Shown in pieces: positions 23,047-36,888 of a stretch of 64,000 nucleotides of DNA. Numbering within the stretch: the first letter of the stretch is position 1; every line of letters starts with the position of its first letter. The translations under genes and the position numbers were made by a program. The notes under the pieces are model-generated. The model saw only the letters and a list, made by a program, of their open reading frames with translations, searched no databases and was not told the origin of the DNA. Origin of the DNA: Burhinus oedicnemus (lineage: Eukaryota; Chordata; Aves; Charadriiformes; Burhinidae); NCBI GenBank assembly GCA_008921705.1, contig VFFE01007649.1:393685-457684 (forward strand). The letters run 5' to 3'.

Positions 23047-24950
23047 ATCACTGCTTATTTACAGAGCATTGCATGAAAAATTATACCAGATACAAGTGAT
23101 TTTAATGGCCAGGATGATTGCAGTCCTTCCATACAAAATAAACTGTATACAGAAATAATAATAATTAAAGGTTCAATATGAGTTTATGGAAAATTGATTC
23201 TACTAAACTACCTGTATGTAATTTTACTGAAATGCTAAGCATTACAAATCTGTTTACATTTTATTAACACAATGATTATTAAATTTCTCTAATGCACTGT
23301 AGTTATTATACAACATTTTTATTAGGAATCTGGAATGGTATTAAAGAAAAATGGCACATATTAAGTGGACTGAATGTGGATTAGATAATATATCCCAAAA
23401 TATAATAAGGAAAGAGCTGTTAACTAATTGTGTCAATGGGAACGTTTTTGGTCTTAGGTTATTTTTCTTCCAAATCACTAACCAAATCTTCACTGGTAGA
23501 TGTGAGTGTGTTACAAAATTCAAGGAAATGGTTATTAATGAAGACGATACAGTACTTGTACGATATTATTTATTTTTTATCCAATTACAAGAATCTTATT
23601 TTTTACCATGACCAGGTGTATGATCATACATCAGTAATAAAGAAGCTATTTATTCTGCAGCCTCTGCTTACAGGATTAATTATTAACAAGTATTTGTGAA
23701 AAGCTATAAGAGCAATTGTAGTATATAGAGCTTTAGCATTATTATGTAAGTTTAAACAGTGGTATATATGGAAAAATTTATCTGAAGTATAATAACTGGG
23801 CATGACTGATGTGCAGTTGGAAAAGCAAGAAAAATGAACCTTGCCAGCGGAATAAAAGAGAGAGAAAGGCTTTTTCCACCTTTCTGCTGTATGTGGCCTC
23901 TACATCACTATCTACTAGACACCATGTGTCATCTAGTTTGTAGCAGAGGGCTTGGAAATACACCTGCTACAATAATTGGGTCAAGAACACACAAGTAATT
24001 AGAGTTGTGACAGATCTAGTCATTATGCAATAGAGTCTGGCATCCACCTGTACGAGTAGTCATAGCTGCAGCCTACCAGCAGAAGCTACTTGAAGGCTGG
24101 AGCTCACTGTTTCCGTTAAACTAATGATAGTTGCTTACCTTTGAAGTAATTTAACAGTAATGAAAAACCAGTGATGAATCTTAGAGCTGGCTCATGCTTT
24201 GTGACTGGGTGAACTGGGATCCCAGAAATGTAGGAGAAAGAAATGCAGGGTAGTTGGAAGCAGGAAGGGTGGACCCATAGTGAAGATCCCGTGGAAGAGT
24301 AACTCCCTGAAAAGGACAAGGGAAACAGCTATCATTAGCCTGAATGAGATAGCGTGAGATGCAATAAAGAGGAAATATTAGTTATGTCTATATTAACAAG
24401 GGTTTGAGTTGAAAAGAGTGGACTTAGGAAGTGAAATGTGTAGTGGGCATCATGCCCAAACTATTTATTGGTCATCTTAATGGTTTTATGTGGGAAAACA
24501 TTCAGTTTGGGTTTCTGATTGCAATCTCCAGCTTTTTCATTCTTATTTCCCTATAGTGCCAACCAAAGCAGTTTCAGCACTAAAATTTTAATCTGCCTTC
24601 ACTTCTCATTGGAAAATTTAAATTAAATAAATCATTTAAACATTTTAGTAGTTGTTATTGCACTATCATAGCCTACTTATGCATTTCAACTTGTCAAAGA
24701 ATAATGGGCTGTTATGGGTGTTTTAATGAAAGACTATATTAAAAATACCAGAGTAATGTCAAACATATTGCAAATGAGTTCAAAATTAAAGGCACTTCAT
24801 GTCCTTTATTGGATTCCTACAGTTTTGCTTGTGTTCAGACTAATGGCTTAATGTATGTGATGGGAATGCAGAAATCAAGCTGGTATATCAAGCATGCTTA
24901 AACACTAGAGATTTACTATTCCTTTTTCACTGGACTACAACGCTGATTTT
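23047..24950. other. AT-rich non-coding stretch
   Basis: No gene or clear mobile element is recognised. Overlapping plus-strand frames of 86 and 89 codons at 23351-23699 have no recognisable domain and lie in AT-rich sequence. Confidence 0.6.
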
Positions 24951-25042
24951 TGTATATATACATATGTATGTGTATAAATATTTATAAAACATATGCACAT
25001 AGATTTAACACATTGCATATAAATATATGCATATTCATATTT
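24951..25042. repeat. Degenerate TA/TG/CA-rich simple repeat
   Basis: The tract alternates tgtatatata, catatgtatgtg, and atatgcatattcatat. It is an imperfect microsatellite of alternating purine and pyrimidine. Confidence 0.75.
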
Positions 25043-26211
25043 ACATTTTATCTGGATAAATGTAATACAAGGAGTTCAGTCTACCTAAGGAGGAGATGAC
25101 ATTGACTTGTAGATTGCACACGGATATTACAGTACATTTCAAGTAAACATCTTAGGCCAACTGTTTTGGTACAATTGGGAAGATTTGCGAGGGACAGGTA
25201 CCATGAATTACTTTTAAAATCAGCTTGACTATGATTCCCAGTTGCATCCTGGACTCTGGATTAATGTGCAATTCTTGATGTGACTTTTATGCTCCAAATC
25301 CTCTAGATGCCAAAACAATTTTAGTGGATGTGAAATGAGGACCAAGTAACTGAAATATCCAACTATTTAGAGTAGCTCTTGAGTAAAAATAACTCCAAAA
25401 TCTGGTTTTATATTTAGATGAATTAAGATTAGGGTCCCATACCTTCTCTTCCCAGGTTTATGCCAATATTCCACAGTTAGAGAAGATGAATCAGTGAAGA
25501 CATAAACTGTCTTTTATGTAAAACTGAAGAACTGTGTGTGATTAGACAGAATTTTCTACAGAAAATTGAGTTATATGAATGAAATATCCCCAAGATCCTC
25601 AGAGGTGGATCGTGGGAATTAAGTGCATAGTAAACTAATAAAACAATTTCTCCTTTAACGGGCTAAAAGAAATTGTTAGTGACTCACTTGTTCTATGACT
25701 GTTGAGGATGACATTTTTTTATTATTTCCATTCCCAACAAATGTAACTACCAATATTTTCAGGAAAAAAAAAAAAGGTTAAGAACTGTTGCTCTTTCCAA
25801 AAATATTTTAGAGTCCTTTAAGTTGCATCCATATATGACAAGTAAAACAGAATACTTCCTCTGTATGGATTTATCATCATGCTTATATATAACTAGACTT
25901 TGCAGTAATGTCTATAATGTGATGGCGGGAGTGCCAAATTTTACCTTCCTTTTATATTTGCACTCCTACTGAAGGTATTCTGGGGAATATATAAGCTTGG
26001 AAAAGTGGAAGGGGAGAGAAGTCAGAGATGCAGGTCCAGAAGTTTATTTAAAAAAAACCAAATAAATTGTCCTCTTTGAGGGCCCAGATTTATTTCAAGA
26101 ACTCTGGACACAAGAAAAGCTGCATTAAAATCCTTGTCTATATTAATTCTGATGAGTTTTACAGCCATTTAACTCTAGCATATAAAGAATATCTTAATCA
26201 GTAATGTAGAC
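25043..26211. other. AT-rich non-coding stretch
   Basis: Nothing recognisable as a gene is present. There is a run of A at about 25765-25777. Confidence 0.6.
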
Positions 26212-26640
26212 GTGGTGAGTTGACTTTGGCCCGCTGTCAGACACCCAGCCAGCCTCTCTCTTACTCCCCCTCCTCAACAGGAGAGGGGGACCAAATAAGA
26301 TGAAAAAGTTTGTGGGTTGAGTTAAGGACAGGGAGATTGCTTACCAGTTGTCATCACAGGCAAACCAAACTCAACTTGGGAAAGATTAATTTAATTTATC
26401 GCCAATTAATATAGTAAGATGGTGAGAAACAAAGACAAAAACTAAACCCACCTTCCACCACCTCTCCCTTCTTCCCAGCTTCCGCTTCTCTCCTTAGTTC
26501 CTGATTCTTCTACCTCCTCCCCACCATGTGGTGTTGGGGGTTGGGGAGTGGGGGTAGCAGTCAGCTCATAACAGTTCATCTCTGCCCTGGTCTCTTCTCT
26601 CTGCAGCCCCTGCTGCTACCAATAAAATAAGTGTGGCCAC
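26212..26640 (-). mobile_element. Endogenous-retrovirus LTR fragment, 3' portion
   Basis: The block begins with gtggtgagttgactttggcc, which on the minus strand is an end of the type GTCAACTCACCAC. It continues with the pieces ctccccctcctcaacaggag, ttgtgggttgagttaaggac, gcaaaccaaactcaacttgg, and tgttgggggttggggagtgg. I recognise this order as part of a very common avian LTR, probably of an ERV-L-type element, though I cannot name the family. A degenerate polyadenylation-like GATAAATTAAATTAA lies on the minus strand near 26388-26402. The expected LTR start (TGTCCTGG type) is not found beyond 26640, so the copy is truncated. No pol or gag sequence adjoins it. Confidence 0.6.
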
Positions 26641-27348
26641 TATAGCCTACATATCAGTTCTTTGAATATCTATACATGCTATATCAGTAACATGGTTGGA
26701 AAAACATTTGATGTCCCTTTCTGTGGTTTTTTTTTTTAATTGAATTGCCTTCCCAGGTTTTCTTTTTAAAAACTTATTAAAATGAAACTAAAAACATCAA
26801 AATACACCAACATTGAAACTCAACATAAAATTGCAAAAAAACCTCAACATGAAATTTTTTAAAAAATTAAAATTGGGTATTTTAATAAATCTATCAATCT
26901 TAGTATATAGTTTACTTTACCTTGAAAATTGCTGGTGTAGTAACTAGAAGCTCATAAATACATATGTCTTTAGAACATTTTTAGACAAAGTGAAAATTGC
27001 TCTGCCAATGTACCTTTGTAGGCACTGCTTGTGACCTGGTATGCTGATGGGAGCAACACCATCTCCACCTCCCGTTGCCTTCTAAATGCAACTGACTGAA
27101 GTCACTGGAAAGAAAGAGAACTGCACAAGAAGAAAAGCATAGTTTAGCTGTCTCTTTTTGTTGACTGTGAATGGCCCTTAAGTATCTCCAGAGCATCTCT
27201 GGAGTTAAACATCTGTCTTTCGAAAACTTAAAGATCAAAAAAAAAAAGGTATCAGCAGTCTTCACCTAAAGAAGACCCCATGGGGTATTCTGCCTACTGT
27301 TAATGGGTACTTAATGGAGTGGAATCTCTGGAATAATAACCTATTAAT
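26641..27348. other. AT-rich non-coding stretch
   Basis: No gene is recognised. A 94-codon minus-strand frame at 26981-27265 has no recognisable domain. Confidence 0.55.
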
Positions 27349-27405
27349 CAATAGCCTCATGCTAGAGCATTCTCTGCTGGAAGTGTAGGACCTGAGTTGG
27401 AGCAG
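27349..27405 (+). repeat. Candidate ancient tRNA-like amniote repeat, copy 1
   Basis: The sequence caatagcctcatgctagagc (from 27349), then tgaggacctg-like acctgagttggagc, has the spacing of an A box and B box of a tRNA-derived repeat. I recall similar sequence as a dispersed element in turtles and crocodilians. It is heavily decayed and is not a functional tRNA: the B-box Cs are lost and no cloverleaf forms. Confidence 0.4.
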
Positions 27406-30400
27406 CTACGCCCTTGTCACTTGAAGTTAGGCTGATGAATACCTGGAGTGCATGGGCCTTAGGATGTGGGGGAGTGCAAGACATCTGGGCATCCACTTCT
27501 TACCTGATGTTGAGGGCAGTCAAGGCACAGGAATGAAAGTGGGCTTCCAGAGTTAGTTATCTGAAATACGTGTTCCCTTACCCACAGTGATATCTGACTA
27601 AGACAGAAGCTGTGTCAACAAAGACCAGAATTTTTCTATTACACTTCCAGCCCTAAACAGTTGGCTAGATCTAGGCTGCCCTTGTTTTGTGCAGTATGAT
27701 CTGCAATTCATTGATTTCTGGATTCCTAGTGGCTCAACTTCAGAAGAAGCAGAGCCTGTCCATTGCAAGGAGATCAACAATTATTTTTTGTTTCTGAGAT
27801 GTTACTTTCTCACGCTGAACATAGGCTTATTTTCTGTAGGTGATCGCTCTCACCAGTAGGTTATCATAAAAAAGGTTGTCACTAAAACTTAAGAGTTCTT
27901 GCTATGTATATCTTATCTTCTCCAGGGTTCCTAAATCTTACAACAAAGTAGGCTTGAGGAAGCAACATAAACTTAGGGGAAGAAGGTGCCTTTCTCTTCC
28001 AAGCAAGCACATCTGACTATGTGTGAACAGCTAATTTATGCGTATAGGACACTAAGGCTCAGTAGAGAAAAGATAAAAGAATATAGACATCTATTCACAG
28101 TCCTGGAGAAAGGGGGAATACATTGCTAAATGTAGATATGTTTCAGATACTTTAATTCCCAACTGGGTTTATGAAGACCATTTCAGCAGAGTACTCTCAT
28201 ATCTTTATGAGATAACTGAGTTTTATAGTAAAGGGAAATGGTATGTATCTCATCTATCTTGGCATTACTGAAGGATTTAATAAAGTACAACGTTGAAAAA
28301 TTTAGGTTAAAATGAGCAAGACAGGCTTTTTGTAAGAATGATAAAGTGGGGAAAAAACTAGCTGAAGGAGAGGAACCAACATGTGTCAAAAAAAAGAAGA
28401 GATTTCTAATGAAATTCTTCAAATATTTCCATCCATGACACTGACCTTCAAGAATTTCACTAGTAAACTCTTCTTAAGTATTTTTATGACCTTGATGGAA
28501 AAAAATAAAATGAGTAGTAACTTGATGCAATTTTTTTTGATGAAAAAAAAAAGTTGGAAGACATTGTCAGTACAGAGGAAGATCAAAATGTCATCTAGAG
28601 GGACAACCTTTCCCATATAACCCCATCCTGTATGCCTCAAAATCTGGACTAACAGAGCAGGAGTTAAACTCAATAATATAAAAGGATGATCATATGTTTT
28701 AGCTAAAAATTAACCCAAAATTTTAAGTGAAAAAGCCTTGGAATCAACGATATATAGCCGTGAGATATAGCTACAAAAAGGTGACAGTAGTTCTTGGATA
28801 CATCAAAGAAGGTACATCTGCATGTGTGGAGAGGAATTGCCATGCAGAGACAATTCGTCATCCACAATACTAAGTACAGGTTTGTTCACTCATAGTCAAG
28901 CTGCAAAAATTACAAAAAACCCCTCTATTAACATAATATAGGGAAGGATGTACCCTTTCTAAAAGAGAACACCAAAAGACTGGCTTATTTAGCAAAATGA
29001 AGGCATAAGAGGCACATGATGGTTCTCTTCAAATACATTAGCTGAGGTGCAAGAGCTGTTCAAGCAAAATTATAGTTCTAGCACTGCTGTAAGTGATTGT
29101 TAAACTGGACAGGAATACATTTAAGTAAAAAAAAAGCAGAAGAGACTTTTTGGGAATGAATAAGAATGAAATTTTGGAACAGTAGCCAAAAAAAGTAACA
29201 GGCATAAGATACCTAACATTTTTTTAAGGCAGAGTTTGATAAGTTTATCAAATCATTTAAGTAATGTGGTTATCTGCAGTAGAAGGGGATGACTGAGGAA
29301 GTCCTGAGTTCCTAAATAAAGTGAGATACAGCAATGATAGATATCACAGAAATATTTAAGATGGACTGTTCACTTGTCTGTCATTCTTCCTTCCTAATAG
29401 CCTTGAGGAATTTTGTGAACTGACTGGCTGCAACACTTTTTTTTTCAGATGATACCCTACGATTGATGCTGATCACCAAGGCATATCCCATATAGTTCTG
29501 CTGTTATTATTAAAAGGTTTATCTGCTTTTTGCAGGAATGTGTATTCTGCTTTTGTCACCAAAGTATTTTTGAAACATGAGCAGCAGAAGCAAACTACCC
29601 AAAGCAGAACATGTAGCTATCTACTGTCTAAGTATCTCTAAGTATTTATGAGTTTGTATAATTGCACTGGAATTTATTTCTCTTCAGGAACTTGAGGACG
29701 TACAGAGCTATAAAAGATTTAATACAGCCAGAAATATTGTTATTGCTTTCCACAGGATTAAGTGTATGCATTCTGTTATTTGCTTTCTTTTCTCATAACA
29801 AGTACTGTAAATGAGAAATAAATACTAAAAGGCTGCACAGCACTACATCTCTCACACAAAGGAAAGTAATTTTAAAAATAGCTCTATCCTTTGGACAAGA
29901 AAGTGAAGAAACACTCAGAATAACAAGGCACTTTGGCTATTCAACAGTTCGGTAAAAGAGGAATCCATCAAGGGTTTGCCCTTAACAATTTGTCTGCACT
30001 CTTTTGTAGTAAAAGATAAAAAATGTCAGTTGTGTTCCACTAAATTTAAAGAAAGATGTCACTTCACTGTCATTGTTATGCACAAATACATTAGGAAAGC
30101 TTATAAATTTTTATTATAAATATAGTAGGCAGTAAGAACGCATGTATTAAAAGTGTAAGTTTTAGAACATGAAGATTTCATCAATTGAAGTTCAGATATA
30201 TTTTCAGTAACCCACTGATGTCTTTAGTTCTGTTTACTCTCTCCTTTGGAAGAAGATTTCACTAAGTAGGATTTAATATGAATTTAATAATGTGCTTAGC
30301 ACATGTTAAATACATGTACTGAGTCAACTGTCAGAAGGAAATTTTATTGTATAACACAAGAATTTATAGGACACCAAAAAAAGAAAAAGAATAAGAAAAC

Positions 30401-33400
30401 ATCTTATGTAGAGGGAACACAGAAGGAAGAAAGAAAAGTATGTCCTTGATAACAGTTTATACACAGAAAATATTTTTTGCACTTCTTGTTACTTTGTGGT
30501 GTTGTCCAATGGGCTTAGAAAACAGATAACTATTTTTTTTACAGAGTTAGCAAAACTATTTTTAATACACACTGGACAATCTTAATGAAAGTTAGAGTGA
30601 ACTAAAAAAATTCTTAAAGTTTAACAAGATTTAGTTCAACAAGGATGAAGGCAAAGTACTATGTCTAAATGTAATATATTACAAAATAGCCAGAAGTTTT
30701 TTGTGAGGCAAAGGAACTGGTTCTTCTCGTATGCGCAGTTCTCACTGTTCAGCACTGAACACCAAACAGTTATGTTTATTCATAACTGGATTTATATTCA
30801 TTGGTTTATCTACTGCTACCCCAAAACAAAGAAGAGACGGGAGGCTACCACAGCTTGTTATGGAAACAGCTGTCAGAGCCAGCACTTAAAAACTGAAACT
30901 GTTGCCTAAGCCTCCATGTGTTTATCAAATTCAGGCATAAGAAAGCCCAAGAAAGAAGCAGTAATAGTTAAGAGTAATGATGGGGAAAAATTAAGTTACT
31001 TGATACTTATTTTTCATGCATCATTTGGCCCTCTGAAGACCTCATAACTTAGATAATGCCTTGTGATCTCATTGTTTTATCCTGTTCTAATAGTCATTGA
31101 ACAGGAAGCTATTTCCAACTCTAAGGCAAAATTTCAGCTATGGATAAAAATGTTTCCAAACACAGAAGCAATTGGGAAAGAGGCTGCAACCTATCAGCCT
31201 TAAAGGAAAAGGTAAAATAATGTTGGTTTTTACATTTTCTGGATCAAAAATCTTTCATTTAGAATGCTCAATTTGTTTGTGAGAAATACCTGGAGGAAGA
31301 TTAATGAAAAAAGAAACAGTGAGGGAAAAAAAAAGTGTAAAATCTCCAACATGAACATGGAGCCACCTGTAATGCGCAGAATCCACATAATGATGCCTGA
31401 AAGCATGTGTAAGGACTGAAAGAAACCACTTAGACTACGTGCAGCTGAATTTGAGATACTGAGTTGAGATCTTGTATCTCTTGGAAAGTGTGGTTATCCT
31501 GAAATCACTTCTTAAAGATCTACAGGTATTTTTCCTGTCAGAAACTCTATGTGATGTATCAAAGGAAATCTTTCTTTTAAACATCACTGTCATCTACCAA
31601 GAAGGCACAGAACCATTTTGCTTGAGTGTTGTCCTAGTAAGCCCAGGATTTATGGTCATTATTAACGTGTGGTCTAGTGAGACAGCATGTAACAAGTACT
31701 AGATTTTGTTTTGTTTTTTTTTATTTTCCGATGTTAGCATCAGCCTAATGCCTGCTACTGTCCACTGCCCTTCAGCCTGTACTCTGCATGCAGGTTTCTG
31801 AGCTGGACCTGTTTCATGAGGTCACTGAGATGCATGGTAAAATTTTGAAATTAATTTGAGATACCTACTCCTGTACAAAGGAAAAACAATAGTTTGTGTG
31901 AAAAAAAAAAACAAAACAAAACCAAAACAAACTCAAAACAGGAAACCCACAACATTTTAACAGTTCCTTTTAGGCTGAGAAATCACTTTTTTTTAGAGAG
32001 GTTTTGGCTAGGTCTGGCAATCTATTACTGTATATATTGCAGCAGGGCATTGCCAACCGTGGATGAAAACTTTATAGGGTAAACAGAAATTTTTAATTTC
32101 ATGCATCATTTGTAACTTGTTACACTGATTTCACAAACTCAGAAGGTTGTTAATAAAAGCTAATGAGAGAGACTAAGTGTCTCCCTTTATACTTCTTCAA
32201 AATTTTCTAGTATTGGATTCTAATTACTACCGTCTGTGTTTTTCCGAGAGCAAAGAAGTTGACTTTTAATTTATAAGAAGAAATAATAACACTTAACTCT
32301 CTTTGTTCAAAACTGTAGAAAAAAATAGGGTGCACTAGATGAATCCTTGTTTGTTTGTGACTTAATTTTCCTACTTCACCTGCTATTTCATCTTTTATTT
32401 ACTAGTTTAGAAATGTGCTAATATTTCATTAGATGTTTTCTTGCTTTCCCATGTTCACAAATTCTGTGTTTGCATTGACAGATATGTTTGTGCTCTCCAA
32501 TTTTCATAAGGACTCTTCGCGGCTCACGGTCACAAGGTAATAGCCTGTAATAAGACTTAGCTTTAGAAACGTAATAAAAAAAGGAAGATATGGCAGACAA
32601 AGAGGGCCACAAATTTTCTTCAGTTCCTCCCTGTGCAGGGATGAGAGGAGTCTGTTATCATTTCTGATGCAGGTAGTCAGCTGCTGATTCAGGATTATTT
32701 CGCAGGAAAGAAATACCTCCAGCACATCAACTACTAAGAGAATAATGGGCCTTCTGTTGGAAAAAAAAAAAAAAAGCGTTAAGTGAGAATACGAGAGATT
32801 TGATCCATAGAACATGTAAGTCCAAAGGGAGACTCTCATCAAAATCATTATTGGCTAGCAAACCACTGACTAGCAAACAGAAGGTCAAAGATCAGGATAA
32901 AAAGAGCTAAAAGAGAGGACAGGTTATGTCCTACTCTGATGCAATATATTCACCAGTGGGTTACTGAGAAATCTAAACACTGTGTCTTGAAATGCCATGT
33001 CTCACAGGGTATTCATCATCCACTTTCAGTAGTAACGACCTGCATGGACACAGACAGTGACCAGCACTTCGTAGAGCCAGAGTGAAGGAGGCACACGAAG
33101 GAACTCTGATTAAGGCACAGGAATTTAATATAGGTAGTACAAGGAGTATGGACTTCGTTTACATATGAAGTTCTTTTGTGTTTAATATATACTTTGAAAA
33201 TCTATCAAATAGGTCACACCTTTCAAGTGGGGATGTTCCATAACTCCTGTGTTTGTACCCCTGCTGCTACATCTGCAGAATAAGTCTCAACTCTTGGTCT
33301 AAAGTTGTTTTGGCTGACAAACCCACTGGTGGGAGAACGCACATTTATCATTCCAAATAACATTTCTTTCCTTCTTTTACTTTCTTCCTCCTATTTTTAA

Positions 33401-36400
33401 AAAAATTTCTAACTGAAATACAATGTTAATTCTGTTATTCCCTTTCTTCTATAAAAATGGATTCGCAATAGCTATCTAAGCCTCTTGAAAGCTAAAGCGT
33501 GAAATTTTCAACATTCTTAAAGGCAACCCATAAATTGTTCCCTAATAAGGATTCAAAATCACTAAGCAAAAATCCTGTGTGTTTTAAACTGGGTAGATAC
33601 CATCTTGTTTATCTTACACAAAAACTTTTAACCCTAGGAGTTCTGTCTTTCAATGACCCTCTATATTTTTTGGTATATGGAACATATGAAAAATAAAACT
33701 TCTATAGATGATTTTATTATAGGATAACTATTTCTAAAAATACAAATAAATAGATCAACCTTTTGCAGTAACTTGTGCTGAATGTTTCTTTTAAGGACAA
33801 GAACTGCAAACAGGATAGTTTCTGGTTGCAGTTAGACATATAATTTAAGCCCCTGGTGGGCAAAATATTATGCATCTGAATAACAAGTTGAGTGGCTGCA
33901 GTTTAATCACCTTTTAAAATGCTTTAAAATGGTAAAGAGCAAGAATTTTATTTTCAAAGGAGAAAGATGAGAAACAAATCAATCAAAATTTGCTCTGAGA
34001 ATTCAGAGCACACGGGGGTGTATTTTCAAAACAGACACTGGCAGTTGAGAAACAAATCCTGTTATTGCTTAATAGGATTTTTGGGCAGAATTGCCACAAA
34101 CTGACTGAACACTTACTCCACAGTAATTTCGGTTACTGCTGAGGAAAAAAGTTGGCAAAACAATTTTATTTTTTTAGTGAAAGAGGCACATGAACCAAAA
34201 GAGAGTTTGTCAATTCAATCTACGTCATTCTGAAAACCACTCAGGCATTTCTTCCTTAACGTACTTACTCTGAAGCTAAAATACTAAATTAGGAGTTATT
34301 TTTAGCCCAACCAAGGGCTTAATTTTGCCTGGGGGGAAGAAAATGGGACTTCTAAATTCAGCAGGAAAAGAGGAAGGGCAATAATGGTTTATGGAGAGGA
34401 ACAACAATAAATATAAACTTTGTATTTTTCCCAAATCTGATGCATAAGACACTGCAGTATGATTTAAACTTGCAGTACCAAGCAGTCAGCAGAGTGGTTT
34501 TTTACCTTCTGTAGTATACTGTTGTGCTGAGTCTTCACATCTTATCCTGGGTTTAATATATTGTAGGGAGCATTAATGTAATAATTTCAGAGTGCTTTCA
34601 AAACTAAGGCTTATTATTTTACTTTCAGGAGGTTGTAACTCAAGCACCATGCTGAAGAAAGCTTGTCAATGTTGCCTGCTTATTTTTAGGGGTAAAGAGG
34701 AAAGTTTCCCCATTATTAGGAGCTAGGGATGGGTCATGCAGCCACTCAAGAGAGGAACTCTCTAATCAGGCGTTTGGTCTATATAATCCTGCCTCCCGTG
34801 GGCAGCTGATCTGACATGCTGAAACCTGGAGAAATACTCCTTGTATCCTCAGCAGAGACAGCCTCCTTAATACAGAACAGCTTCATGGAGAGACAGCAAA
34901 TCCCAAAGCCCTCATTAGAGAATAAAATAGATCACCAGATCACATCTGTGTTTTCCATTTTAAAGAGTCTTTTCAAATTATAAATGGTAATTTTGACTGT
35001 TTCCAGGTAACTTTCATCACAGAAGGTTTGGAATTTACTGTGGAAAAATCAAGGGTGAGGATTTTCAAATATGACAAGACTATGCCTCTTTCAATGTTTT
35101 TGGCTGGAGCAAGGGCTCTACTTTTTTTTCATGTATAATGTTTTCCAAAAAGCAAGACATTTCATGCTGGACACCCAAATGTAGGCATTCAGTCTGACAA
35201 ATTACCTTTGGTAAAATTTACTGGGTATTTCATTATCACTCAGGCCTTCCAATATTCATATTCTTTGCAACATTTTCAGTATGATTGTCATTGCTTCACT
35301 AAAGCAAATTGCCTTTCCCCTAGAAGTAGATATTCATTTGGCTGCTCACTGTTTCAGGACAGGGACTGTGTCCTTCCTAAAATGCAAACACAAGCTTCTA
35401 GAAAATGGTACCATCACCCTTGAAAGAAGTTGTAGTTTCATCTATTTCTGATGAGAAAGGTATACTTAAGGCTGTCAAAATTAGTATCAAAAATCCCATT
35501 CTTAAATATTTCTTGTTCTTCAAAGAACTTAACATCAGCTGTACCAACCAACTAGAAAGAAATAGCACATGGATGGAAAGTTTTAGAATGCATTTTCAGC
35601 AATTTTGTACAAAACCAGCGGGATTTGGCAGAGTTCCTTACTTATGAAAAGAGAGAGATATGTAGAACTAGGGAACGGTTTAAACTTGGAAAACCAGCAA
35701 ACGTGAAAATTAAAAAAAACCCAACAACTGGTTTTTTTAAATGTTTGCAGAGTCCTGCCTTAGAAATGAAATTTTGCAGTGGTCTTGCCATGGCACTAAC
35801 GGGGACCAGAAAGATGATAAGTTGTCAGACAACACCTGAATGTTTCTGAAAGTGATTTTATGTCACAATGGCCTATGACCTGCAGTGGAACAGCCTTAAA
35901 AACTATGTCCTTCTCCTGTTTCCTCTCTTGAATCCCTGACCCCCACAAACACACATTCATGGCAGAGAGAGAATAAAACAACAAAGAAGACATGAAGAAG
36001 TCAATTAATAGATTCATTAATTAAATAAGGCATTTAATTGGATTGCTTTAGTCCTATAAACTTCTCATTAGCAGGTTTTATTTATGATACAAACATGCAT
36101 CCTGAGCACTGAAAAGGTCCTATGCTTCTCAGATACATGCATAATTATAAGATACGCAGACTACAGGACCTTTTTAATAGCAATTACTTCTCAACCTATA
36201 TCTGCATGAGACAAAAATCTTTAGGCCAGATTCTGCTCCCAGTTACCAGAGCACACTTGAAAGCAGCTTTTATGTCTTGCCAGTTTTATTTTAGCTCATC
36301 ATTTCTGTTTGCACATTGGAAATCATTTTATGACAAAATAGTTCCTGGCAATGTTGACTGTGGTTAAATATTACTTTTTATAATATGAGTGGAAGCATAA

Positions 36401-36888
36401 AATAATTCCTTAGAGGCTGCAGTCTATTTCTTCATGAGTCTTTCGTTGCTTTGCATGTGGCCATAAGTTTATCACTATTACTTTGCCCACAAATGAATTG
36501 TCGGCATTTAGAGAAACGTATTTTAAATAGGAAAAGAACATAGTCAAATTTATTTTGCAACAAGCATCCAACCTCTAAGAAGACTGTAATGGTTTCTACA
36601 CTTATGTGTAAGAAAAGGAGCTGTATTTGTGGCCTGTTAGCAATGGCACCTTGTCTTTAAATATTTGTTCTAATCAAATGCTTGTCATGCCATGATATCA
36701 AAAGAGGGCAAATGTCTAGACAAAAACTTTCACCTTCCAACAAGTACAGGGAAGTCAGTGAAATGTCAGCCTGGCTTTAACCTTGCTTATTTCTTTACAT
36801 ATTTCTATTATTTCTCATGTATCCAGCAATAAATTAAGTAGAATTCACAAGTCCTTAGCTACCAGTAGTAGTCCTAGGCAAGGCATTC
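27406..36888. other. 9.5-kb AT-rich stretch without recognised genes
   Basis: No host exon or clear mobile element was found. Simple tracts include a 15-base poly-A at 32761-32775 and an A-rich aaaacaaaacaaaacc patch at about 31901-31940. The longest frames (114 codons, 32504-32848 minus; three consecutive frames of 71 to 80 codons, 35208-35849 plus) have no recognisable domains. Part of 27406-27580 may be further decayed sequence of the ancient repeat at 27349. Confidence 0.55.

Noticed and set aside
32504..32848. 114-codon minus-strand frame
   Set aside because: No recognisable domain; it crosses a 15-base poly-A/T tract that gives a run of Phe, as expected for non-coding DNA.
35208..35849. 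Three successive plus-strand frames of 71 to 80 codons
   Set aside because: They are in different frames, overlap only at their ends, and show no domain or shared composition. There is no evidence for one broken gene.
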